Assembly (NCBI RefSeq): GCF_902686445.1
Contig: NC_062217.1
Coordinates: forward strand, 167,708,098-167,772,097
Direction: 5' to 3'
DNA length: 64,000 nucleotides
Origin: Sciurus carolinensis
Lineage: Eukaryota; Chordata; Mammalia; Rodentia; Sciuridae
Shown here in pieces: positions 13,501 through 25,500 of this stretch. The notes beneath the pieces are model-generated. The model was not told the origin of the DNA and did not search any database. It saw only the letters and a program-made list of their open reading frames with translations. Each line of letters begins with the position of its first letter. Within the stretch, counting starts at the first letter, position 1. The position numbers were made by a program, and so were the translations under genes.

Positions 13501-16500
13501 GACAGGGATCCTGCTAGATCCCAGCCCTGAGGCCTGGCAACAGGGAACTGACTATAGGGAGGACCAGAGCCTGGGTAGGTGGCAGGACCCCACCCCCAGC
13601 CACGAGGCCTGAAGGACCCTGGCAGGAGGCCTGCAGGTCTGTAGCAGGAGACAGTGGCCTGCGGGTCACACAGGACCCTGGACTTGAGTGGATTGACGGT
13701 TGGAGTTGGTTTGAAGGCCCTGCCTTCTGGGTCTTGGCCGTTTCACATCTCAGTTTGTGATTTCTAGTGGCTTTATCCTCTCTAAAGTAGCAAGTGGGAA
13801 ATGATGTGAGAGAAGCAAAACTGAATCTAAAAATATCCAATCTTAAAATATCAGTGAGAGACAAACCTTTGAATTTCAGTTGCAAACAATTCTTAGTTGT
13901 AAGGAAAAGCCGGGGTGTGTAAGATGAGTTTCATTTACAGACAGACACTCGGGGAGGGCAGTGATTCAAATAGGTCCTGAAGTCTGCTGTTCCTTTCTTG
14001 AGAGCACCAGGTGGCCATCATAAAGGTCACAGGGACTCACTCCTAGGTCAGTATCCCTGCATTCACTTCAACAGCTTCAGTGTTTTATGTATTTTTATTC
14101 CGCTCCTTATTTTACAAAGGACTTTGGCAGCTTAGAGATCATTAATTCCTTCACTGGTCCTATTCAGCTCCTTCCCAGTGTAATAAAGTTAGCTTTCATT
14201 AAGTCATTTTCTCCTGCATTTCATGAAGCCAGTGTATTTGGGGTCAGAGCTGAATGTCATTTGGGGAAGCTTTTAAACCAAATCTCTCAGATCCTCACTT
14301 TTTTCATCCTTAGAAGGACCAGGCTCAGTGCGGTAGTTCTAATATCCTTTTCGTTCTGAAATATTATTGTTCTGATATTTTAAAAGTGATAGGAGGGCTG
14401 GGGTGGACTCAGTGGGAGAGTACCTGCCTGGTACACCCGGAGCCATGGGTTCAAATCCTAGCAAACCCACCATCAGTGAATCAAAAGCACACACACAAAA
14501 AAACTGTTAAAAACAATAAGAACATTTTTTTTTCCCTTTTTAAGTCCTCTTCAGAATTTTGTGTTTATGAACTTTCGAGTGTGAGTACTGAGCCTGGGGC
14601 TGCCTCCAGATGGAGCAGATGTGCAAACCATTTCCCAGCAGCAGGGAGGCACACGGCAGGTGAAGCCGCACTTCCTCCCAGGCGCTCAGCCCACCGGGCG
14701 CCAGCGGCTGAACACCCGCGTCTGGTCGGGTGTCATCTTGAGGACCAGAGGCTGAGCAGATCGTGGCATGCCGGCGAGTGTCAGGGGTCTGCTGGGCCCG
14801 GGGGCCATGTGCTTCTGCTCTGACCAGCCGATCGCGTGCCCCTCACCTCAGGGTCAGCCCGAGGGCTCCCTGCCAGGCAGAGGCAGTGAGATCCAGGCGA
14901 CAGGTGTTCTTGTCCAGCGCAACCTGAACTCCTGGGCTCCCCTGCATGTGGACAACTAACTGGCCCTAACCAGTCATCTCCAGTCCTATCCATTAAGCTC
15001 CGCCTGAGCTTTCTGAGCTGTCTCTCCTCCTAAGGTCCTTTGCCCTGGTGCTGTAGTAGGGTCAGCATGGCTGTTCTGTGATTAGCGACACTCTGTTCAA
15101 GTGCCTGTAGGTCCACCCCTTCCTGAGACCCTGGCTCTTTTATCTTATCTGCTGCCCTTTACAGTCCTTGCCCTTCTTTCCCCAAATCTGTCTTCCTCCT
15201 ACACCTCGGACCTCTGTTTGGTCTCATCATTTCCTGGGGAAGACACAGCCCCACTCCACCCACTCAACCACCTTGACCTCACACTGGACTTGGAACTAGG
15301 GTCGAGGTGCCCTTGGCAGCCATGATAGCCCCAGGAGGTTAACGGATAGGACTGAGAGTGCAGCTGCCTTGTGTTCTTGTGGTGGTAGAAGTAGGCTGAC
15401 GAGCCTGGCAGTGCTGGTTGACCGTGTGCTAACCCTGCATTTCACCTGTGCTGCAGGTTGCCAAGCACTGTGTGCCAAGGGCAGAATAACCGAGGCCCGC
15501 TTGCTCCTAACCTCCCCTGAGAAGGGTAGAAAGCCTCAAGCCAGTGTCATTTGGGTGGGGTCGGGGGTCATACCATTCGTGGTGGGTCTGATAAGCAAAT
15601 GTGGGGATGGCCACAGTCGTCTGTTTTCCTGCTGATGCGACAGGCTTAACGTAACCCCAACATACATCTTCCATCCAGAAACTCTAGCTGGTTGACCACA
15701 GCCTCAAATGTGTGAATCACACCCTTTGAAATGGAACTAAACAGATGCCCCCAAATTCAGATGTGGCTAGTCTTCCAAAAAGGATCCAATCTGTGGTTAT
15801 TCAAAACCAGGAGAATGTAGATTAGATTTCTGTATCACTCACGGGCAAGATTTTATTTTGAAAGTGGAGCCTGCTGGATCATCGCCTTGGGTCTCATGCA
15901 CTGTGCCTAAAGTGGCTTGGCGTCTGATAAATGGCAGTGATAAGCTGGCACCAGACACACTCAACTCCCAGTTCTAGGTTGCCAGGGCTCCTGCCATTAT
16001 CAGCCCCTTTGGCTGCACAGGTCCAAAATGATGGCTTTCCCTCAGTGGTGCCTGTGTCTCCCCGTTCATGAGTCTTTGCATTTTCTCATACTTTCGATGT
16101 TCTTTGTTTCAAAACCATGCAACTGAGCGAGGATGGATGGGTTTTCCTTGTCCTATGGCGAATGTTAACTGGGTTTTTGTTTTTCCATTTTGTTTTGTTT
16201 TCAAATGAAAAACCATTCCACAGAGAGAAGCTGCTCACCCACCAGATGTCTCCATCTCCAAAACAGCCTTGTACTCCCGCATCGGGACCTCGGAGGTGGA
16301 GAAGCCGGCAGGCCTCCTGTTCCAGCAGCCGGACCTGGACTCTGCGCTCCAGGTCGCCCGAGCAGAGGTACAGTGGTGCAGCGTGGAGAAGGGCCACTCT
16401 GGCCTCCCTGGAAAGGATCGGTGTCTGCCTGGTATAAATTAGATATGTACCTGTGAGCCCGTGTCCCCGGAGTCACTCTCCCGGGAGCACTGCAGACAGA

Positions 16501-19500
16501 GATGCATGGCGGCCTGTGGGCTTTGATCTTCCTTAGAAATCATGTCTAGTGGACGTGGAGGGCTCTGTTTGATTTGTAACAAAAACCACTCCTTTCAGTT
16601 GCTCCCCAGTGGGTTCTGGGAAAGTCGCGTCTGACTTATTTCTTCCTGGTGTTTGGGGAAGTTCTCTCTGACTATAATTATGATTTGGCATAGGGAGCTT
16701 TAATTGCACATTTATTTGTTTTTCCTTTTTTAAATTTTTTTATTTTTACAGACTGCATTTTGATTCCTTGTACACAAATGGGGTACCTCTTTTCGTTTCT
16801 ATGGTTGCGCACATTGTAGATTCATACCATTTGTGTAATCATACATGTATATAGGGTAATGGTGTCTGTCTCATCTTTCATACCTCTTCCCCCTCGCCCT
16901 CTCATTTCCCTCTACATAACCTAAAGTTCCCCATTCTTCTCTCACCCCCCACCCCCATTATATATCATCATCCACTTATCAGGGAAAACATTCGACCTTT
17001 GGTTTTTTGGGATTGGCTCATTTCACTTAGCATGATATTCTTCGATTCCATCCATTTTAAGTCCTTTGGGTATAAACTGAGGAGTGGGATAACTGGGTCA
17101 AATGGTGGGTCCATTCCAAGGTTTCTGAGGACTCTCCACACTGCTTTCCAGAGCACCAATTTGCAACTCCACCAGCAATGTAAAAGTGTGCCTTTTCCCC
17201 CACATCCACGCCAACATCTATTATTGCTTGTGTTCTTGATAATAGCCATTCTGATTGAAGTTAGATGAAATCTTAGAGTTGTTTTAATTAGCATTTCTCT
17301 AATTACTAGATATGTTGAATACTTTTTCATGTATTTATTAATCGCCTGTATATCTTCTTCTATAAAGTGTCCAGTTCCTTGGTCCATTTATTGATTGGGT
17401 TAATTGCACATTTCTTTGATGTCTCCTTGATTTGGTCAAATCTGAATCCACACATTGGGCTTAACCTTTCTCTTCCTGATACTAGGTCCTGACCAAGGAG
17501 AGAGAGGTCTCGGAGTGGAAAGAGAAATACGAAGAAAGCAGGCGTGAGGTGATGGAAATGAGGTCAGTGAGGAGCCCAGTAGAAGTCCTCTCTGTATTGT
17601 ACAAGGTTCAGATTTTTATGAGCATTTTTAGTATAAAGAATGGCATCAAGCAAAGATGTGTCCAGTGGTAAACCTCCATCCCGCTGGCTCCTTCCCAGTT
17701 CCAGCTTCCTTCTGATCATGGATTTTCATGTGCCACGTGTTTCTAGAGATACACGGTAGCCACCATGTGACTATGGTGGAGAGGACTTACTCACAATGGT
17801 GGGCGCTGGCTTACCATCAAAATCAATTGCATTCCTGGCTGCCATTTTAAGCAGCATGCAGACTTCTTGGGAATTGCACTTGCGTTTGAGGTTCCAGTAG
17901 TATCATCCTGAAATTCTTCTCTTGCGACTCATCTGCACGGATGCTGTCCTGTGGCCCTTCTGGTGATCCACCTCTGGTGCTCTTCCACATGCCCCAAAGC
18001 TGCGTTGTTTTTGGATTTCTTTCTCTTATCTCTCCTTTTGAGAGGGTGGGTGACTCTAGATCTTTACCTGCTCTAGAAAGGAACAGGGTGTGCTGCCTCC
18101 CAGGGAGGTCACACCAGGGAATGCTGTCCATACCCTGAGCTTGCAGGATTTCAAGACGCCACCAGCTGGTATAGCTGCACTGGCATTTGGCTTGAGCATC
18201 ATCCCCATCAGCCTCCGGAGCCTCACCAAGTGAAAGCAGGTTCTGCTTCCCAGCCGCTTCTGAGCAGGTTACTTAATGCACCTTCCTTTCCCCGTCTGTC
18301 AAATGCGGGTAACTGTCGGTGCCCGGCCGCAGGGGAACGTGAAGATTAGGAATACAGGAAGGCTCCAGTCTGATTCCTGGGTCCATGCCACCTCTGCCAC
18401 TTCGTCATTCTGGAATCTTGGAAAGGTTTCTGAGTCTCCTGTGTCCCAGCATCCTCATCAGTAGTGGGGACAATAGGAGCACCGTCCCTTGGGGTCACTC
18501 AGGATAAGGTGAAGGTGCAGTCAGCTCCAGCACTTTCAGACCCATGGTCTGTTCATGCTTCTGAAAAGACATGGCCCTGGCCACCTGTGTGGCCTCATCA
18601 GTGACAGCTTTAGACTCAGCCTCACCACGTCTTTGTGATTCTGGATGCAGGGAGGTGTGGCCATCACGGAACTGCTTCTGAGTGGGAGTCGGGAATGGAG
18701 TGACTTCCAGTCTGAAGGTGGGGCGAGTGTGGTCCCCCTGCGTAGTCCAGGTGAAACTGGCCTCCCAGAGGCTTCCTCGGAGGGAAGCTGCTTCACACCG
18801 GCTGCTCTCCTGGGGAGCCGCAGGCAGGCTAAGCAGGGGCTCTCAGGGCTTGGGTGCAGCTGCTGTTTACTGAGGCTCCCCAAGAAGTGCGCCTCTAGGC
18901 CTTGAGGAGATTCTGCTCCAGAGGAGGAGACAGACTCATGTTCTGTGAGGCCAGATGTCTGAGAGCCTTTGGAAGAAGATGCAGAGAAAATGGTAGAGGG
19001 CCCAAGGGAAAATCAGAGACGACTTCCTGGAGGAGACAACACTTGAGCTGCACCCTGGGAAACAGACCCAGAGAGGTGGAAATAGAGCAAATGAGCGCCC
19101 GCTGGCCTCACTGAGCAGCTGTGTGCCAGGGTGGCTGGAGGCCAGGGTCAGGCTAGCTGAGGGAGTGGGCCCAGGTGGCTGAAGGTGTGGCCTCAGTGGC
19201 CAGCGGGGGAGTTGAGGGTTTGCAGCGGGTGCAGCGTGCAGTCCCGCACTGGGAAAATGAACCGCTCTGTGTGGCTGAGAGTTGGGGTGGCCTTGTCCAT
19301 GGGAGGCCAGTCTTGATGAGACTTGTCCCGTGGTTCACGGGTCACACTGTACAAGTCCACGGTATGGAGCATCCCGCTGTCGTGGTCCAATGTGCTTTTG
19401 CTTGTCTTGCAGGAAGATCGTGGCTGAGTATGAGAAGACCATCGCACAGATGATAGGTGAGTGTCTTGACCGCCCTCTGGGGCTCAGGTCTGCCCTGAGG

Positions 19501-22500
19501 TTTCCAAGTGGGGAGGCCTGGAGGGTGGAGGCTCAGAGCATGAAGTCCTTCGGGAGGGACCAGTGCAGCACATGACTCTGCCCCAGAAATGCCCCCAGAA
19601 GGCACCTTAGCATGACTCATGCCCGTGGGAGGCGTGACAGGCCAGGAACCACTCGCCTGGTGGAGAAGGAGACCTGGGCTGGCTTCGGGGCTGCTTGGGA
19701 ACCTTGGTTTTTGCTCAAGGGAAAGAATAATAGAATCCCCAAGACCTATTAGCTTAGACTCAAATGACTGAATCCACCCTCAGCCTTCCACAGGGCCCAG
19801 GGCCGAGACAGCAGCCCTGTAGCCACTGCCCATCTCCTTTCCTCCTGCACCTCTGGCAGAGCTGTTAACCAGCCCTGCACAGTGAGATCAGACACTGCAT
19901 CCTTGGCAGCCAGCACTGGCAACAGGGGATTAAAGCCTCAAGTTAACACACAACGGGGCCTTGCTTTTATTTTATTTTCTTTTCTACTGAGAAAAGGTCT
20001 CACAGAAGTTTTAAGCCCAAGTTTTTAGACCACTGATCACTATTCAGAAATGATACACTGACTCCGGGGTCATGATGTTTGTTTATGTAGCTGTCCATTT
20101 ATTGACTTAGGATCATGTCAGTCAGTTTTTCCCAAAATCTTTTTCTCAAGTATGGTGACCCTTGCCTGTAATCCTAGCAAATCAGGAGGCTGAGGCAGGA
20201 GGATCACAAGTTTGAGACCAACCTGGGCCACTTAGTGATACCCTGTCTCAGAATAAAAATAAAAAGGTCTAAGGATGTAGCTCAGTGGCAGAGCCCCTGG
20301 GTTCAATCCCAGTAACTGCAAAAAAAAAATGGAAAAGAACTCTTTTTCTCCTAAGGATATATGGAGTAAAATCCCCAGGTTACTGCAAACCACAGTTTAT
20401 GTTGTTAAGCTTTACCCTAAGCTAGTAAACAAACCCTCTCTCTCAAATATTTGGATTTGCGAATCATATCCCACCTGTAGTTTGTCCCAAGATAAATAAA
20501 GCAGTAGCCTCAGGAATGGTGGAGAGGCACTGTCCTTTCAGAGAAGTTCTGACTGTGGTCTTGTAATAAAGACCATTTGCCCCCAAACTCCAGGAGATGC
20601 CCATTCAGCTGTCTCTGCCTGTATGTTTTCCATCACATGAAATTTCTGGGTTAAATTGGCATAAGAATTTATGAACACATATGGATGAGAAAAAAGCTTC
20701 AAAACTCTTGGAATCAAACATGCTGATAAGAGCGGTCAGGGTGAAGGATTTACATCCTCCACTAAGCAAGTTGAGTATGACCTTTGGCCTCCTGAGCAAT
20801 CTTGGGAAGAGAGAAGCATCACTTAGACCCATCATGGCTCCTCCGGAACATCCCTCTACATTCCCAAGTACTTTTGCCCTTGGCAGTGACTTACACTCCG
20901 GCACACGTAGGGGCTTGGGCTTTTGTTCCTGAGAGAAGGCTGCTCGAAGCCAGCTTGGCTGCCCAACAGGAGAATCTGATCGAAGCAGGCATTCCCTTTT
21001 GAGAACTCAGAACATGAGACCCTTTCTCGTTGACACAAGTGACCCGTCCTTGGGGTGACAGAAAGATTCATTGACTCTGGTGCTTTCCTCGCAGAAAGTT
21101 TGCAGGTGGGAGCAGTTAGAGCATTTTCAGCCCAAGAGCCTGAGGAGCAGTGGGATGCAATTCCAGGGCCGCCCTTGGGGGGGTGCTGTCCCCCCACCCA
21201 CTCCAGGGGCTACAGCCACCTGGTGTGTTTGGCCTGGGGGTCCCTCTCCAAGAGCTGGACACTCGGCCCCTTGGAGCATTTTCCTGTTCTTGGCAGAGCG
21301 CTCTGGGTGGCCGTGTGACTCCTCCGGCATCCCTGGCAGGAGCACACTGTCACCAGGGTGACATCTCCCTGAGTCTCCCTGTCCTCCTCGTCATTCATGT
21401 TTCCAGAGTTTTCTCATCAAGGTGGCACGTCTGTGGTCATCAGCCTCTGGACAGGGTTGCGGGTCACTGATTAAGGCCGCCATATGTTTCAAGGTCCTTG
21501 CGTCCTAGCAGAACACGGCAGGGTCCTGAGGCAGACTGGGGCTGACCGTCCTGAGCGGACGAGACTTCTTTCTGGGAAAGTCTCTCCTTATGTGGAAACA
21601 TGCCCACCAGCCTCATCTGGGCTCCATATTCCTCTTCCCATTCCACTCACCTAGCAGCACCACGCATGGGAGGGGACAGCAGGGCCCCGAGGGCTTGGCA
21701 GTCAGCTCAGCACCAGTGTGAACGTAAAAGGGCTTTGCAGCTGACACAGCTTGGCCCCCCGGGCTGGCTCTCCCTGGCTCTGGCTCCTGCACGGCCTTCA
21801 CAGCTGTGACCTGCATTCTGCTGTCATCATCCCTTCTTGACACACCTTACTAAAGAGAATGTGTCTTCTTAAACTCAGATATTGGCTATGTAGGATTTAG
21901 AACAAAAGGAGATTTCTGTGCTTTCTGCATTCTGGGTTGTTGCAATTGATTTTTTTCTGCTTTTCTAACAACTGCCCTGATTATCTGTTTTGCTTCCATT
22001 TTCTGTTGCTTCTTGCCCTTTGCTTGCAAAACACACAGGCAAGCCTGGTAAGTAAATGCTTTTCCCCTGATTTGTCACCTACCCCTGGCAGCCCTTGTTT
22101 GTGTTTTGTTTTTCTGTTTTTGTTCTTTCTGCTTTTGTGTATTTGCTGCATTTAATAACCTTTTGCCTGAAGAAGCCAGAAAAATTTTGAGCAGCATCGT
22201 TCTGTTGTTGAGTCCAGAGCATCTCTGGTCTGGGCTGATTTCCTGATTTTAAGAACCTAACTGCATTGGTCATGTATAAAAGGCTTTGTGCAGTATTCTT
22301 GCCGCCTTGGTCTCCTGGGAACTGGGCAATTCTGTTTTTAAAAGGGTTAGGTTGGGAGGAAAGGACACCTAAGGCAGGCGACGACTTGGATCCAGGAAAT
22401 CAGGTGGACTGCAGTTGATAAATGACTCCTTTACCCCACAGAGTGAGATGGGTACTTGGCCACAAATCAGCCCAGAATGTCTGTTTTACCCCTTGCTGAA

Positions 22501-25500
22501 AACGAAGGAAGGCGCTGAAATGCAAAGAAGAAAAACAAGCCTTGGCTTGCTGGTGGAACTTAGAAATGCCTTTTCTCTTAGGAATGTAGATTTAGCCAGC
22601 AGGCTGCTGGTGGTTCCGTTCTGTGTTCACAAGTCACCGTGACACTGTCATTCAGTTTCAGGAGTGACACTGTTACAGGAGTCGTTATGGACAGTGATGC
22701 TGCGGATAGTGAGTTACTGGTATTGGAGTCTTCCTAGGTATTAAGGGCTCTGTACATAGTATCTCATTTAATCTTCCCCCAAAAGCTGTGTGATAAAAAT
22801 GCTGTTATTTCAGGTGAGGTGACTGAGACTCACAGAGTTCAAAAACTGCCCAAGGTCACACTGCTGGGAAGTGTCAGTCAGGATTCAAACCTGGGCTGTT
22901 AGACTTGGGAGTCCTGTGGCCACTGTCCTGTGCAGCTCTGAGCTGCTGGTAGCAAGAGTGCTAAGAGCCCCTGTGATCACAGAGGCAGGGACAGAGGGGA
23001 ATTAGGCATCTTCTTGGCCACTGGGGTCCCTGGGCCTGGAGCAGCTCCATCACTGGGGAGTTTGTTGCCGATGCAGATTCCCGACCCCACCTACACCTTC
23101 CCAGCCAGAAAGTCAGCGTGGGCCTCGAAGTCTCTTCACAGCCCTCCACCTGAGCACATGCACGCTCATACCTGAGAAGCATCTCAACTTGGTAATGAGG
23201 CCCTGGGGCCCAGAGAAGTCAGGACTTTTGAGCAAGTTGATGTCAGGGTTGGAGCTAAAATTCAGGATTTGACCCCGTCACACCAAGGATGCACTAACTC
23301 AATCCAGTCAAGGTGTGGACTTAGGAGGAACTGTAGGGACAAAAACCCAAAGCAGAACCTCCCTGCTGTCACAGGAGCTGTGTCCTTCGAGGTCTGTCCC
23401 CATGGGAAGCCCACGCAGAAACACAGTCCTGATCATGGCTCTGGGTTCAGATGTGGACGCTGCTGCTTCCTCAGTGAACAAGTGACTTAGCCGTTCAGCC
23501 CCCTTCTCGCCGTCTCTAAAATGGGGACAAGAAAACCTACGCCTGGGTCCTCGTGAGGTTTCACTTGTTCATTCGTCCATGGACTTGTGTGGTGGCACCC
23601 TGTGTGCCTGGGACAGAGTGGTGGACCAAATAGACCAGGGCCGTCCGGAGGAGTGGGTTCGGCCAGGACGGCAGCCAGCGCACACGCTCATACAGCACGC
23701 GCGTGTGCACAGCTGACACAGTGATACAGAGGGGCTGCCGCGGTGGGAGGAAAGGGAAGGACTAGAGAGTGGGGAGGTGACCGGGATCAGAGACCTGTGG
23801 GAATGGGAGGAGCTGTTGGAAGCTCTGGAACCACCTGAGCCCTGGGGCAGGGGGCACCTGGGTGTCGAGGTCATCAGGCTGGAGCAGAGATGCCAGGGGG
23901 TACCAAGGGCAGGGCGTGTGGGGAGAGAGCCTGCATCCTATTCCCAGTGCTGGGGAGGCCATGTGGGGGCTCTGCAGGAGGAGCGTGAGGGGTTGCACTG
24001 CAGCCGTCTGGTTGCTGGGGCTGGTGCAGAGCCAGTTCCAGATGTGAGCCTCTGTGGCAGCCAGCACCAGGAGTCAGCCCCCAGCAGCCCCCTCCCAGGA
24101 TCGGGGCTGACAGGTCTGCCGAGCATGCCCCCCAGGAGCTCCGAGCAGGGGCCTCTGCCTTCCTCGCTCTGCTGTCACCAGGACCCTGCAGCCCCGAAGC
24201 CCCTGGGCTCAGCGTGCAGAGGCTGGAGGGACCCACGTGGGCCCCGGGCTCATGTGGAGAGTGCAGGAAACCTGTCCCATCAGCACAGATGGTTTCTGGG
24301 CGTCTAGGGAAGGAGGTTGGCCTGGGGTGGCGGAGGGCAGAGCGGCGGTCTGGAGAGCGGTGCTGTTCCTCACACCAGGACCAGCAGGCACGCTGGGCCC
24401 AGGTTCAGGAGATGTCAGCGTGAGCCTGAAACAGAATTGGAGGGGCGCTATTTTGTGGGCTTTGGGATTCTGGGATATTTCAGGGATGAAGAAACCTTTT
24501 TCTCTCCCAGTGGCCTTCTGTCTGTCTTGATACCACTTGAGAAGCTTCATTCCTCAAGCCCAGGCCACCCATTAATCTTGCCCCCACACAGAATTCAGTA
24601 GTGATGTCTTCTTTTTTACCCAAAGGATCTGTTTGCTGTCAGGAGAGACAGGCTCACTGGGGTCTCCAATGTTGACCTGTCAGTGATGCTCTGAGCGGGT
24701 TAAAGAATAATGGCTAACTTCCACCCCATGTGCTATTGCATGGACCCAGGTCTGAGAGGCTGGGACCATGGGATTTGTTTCTTCAGAGACCAGCTGGGAG
24801 GGATCTGGGGAGTCAGTCCACCTCAAGGAAACCAGGGCTTGAGATGTACCTACTGGTCAGGCTGAGTTGCACCTGAGGCTTCGGCTGGCTCCAGAGACCC
24901 AGTGTGGACTCCACAGGCTCCATCGTTTGGCTTCTTGTCTCTCCCACCAGAGGATGAACAGAGGGAGAAGTCCGTCTCCCACCAAACGGTGCAGCAGCTG
25001 GTCCTGGAGAAGGAGCAGGCCCTGGCCGACCTGAACTCCGTGGAGAAGTCTCTGGCTGACCTTTTCAGGAGATACGAGAAGATGAAGGAGGTCCTAGAAG
25101 GTTTCCGCAAGGTGTGTCCGCGCTCTGGGCAGAGCGGGAGGCTGGCGTGTGGGGTAGAGAAGCAGGAGCAGTTTGGGCGAGACTCGGGGGCCCCGTTGAG
25201 TGGGGGTTAGAGCCCAAAGGAGGGAATCTTCCTCCCAAGGCTGGGGAGCCATGGCCATCAGAGAGTTGGCAGGGCTCCCGACTCAGGGCCTTTCTCCTTG
25301 GGGGTTCTGACCCCTGTCCTCTGCCGTGTTAGAATGAAGAGGTGCTAAAGAAATGTGCACAGGAGTACCTGTCCCGAGTGAAGAAGGAGGAGCAGAGGTA
25401 CCAGGCCCTGAAGGTGCACGCGGAGGAGAAACTGGACAGGTAACGCAGCCCCTTCGGCTGGGAGCTCTGGTGGCCCCATGACATTGGCTCGGAGGTGGCG

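Larger units (their letters stand above)
10136..16223 (+). other. TACC2 intron, 6.1 kb
   Basis: It holds a T-run (10,490-10,505), a MIR-like fragment near 11,045 and an ID SINE at 14,395. Long open frames here, for example 10,817-11,386 on the minus strand, lack recognisable domains. Nothing else is identified. Confidence 0.6.
19457..24950 (+). other. TACC2 intron, 5.5 kb, containing the candidate microexon
   Basis: It contains a composite B1-ID SINE at 20,151, the candidate 9-nt microexon at 22,039, a MIR at 22,715 and MIR traces near 23,435-23,570. The GC-rich stretch 23,760-24,420 has long chance open frames on both strands but no recognisable protein. Confidence 0.6.

Noticed and set aside
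23777..24307. 176-codon plus-strand open frame in the TACC2 intron
   Set aside because: Open frames exist on both strands here through GC richness; no TACC2 isoform segment recognised.
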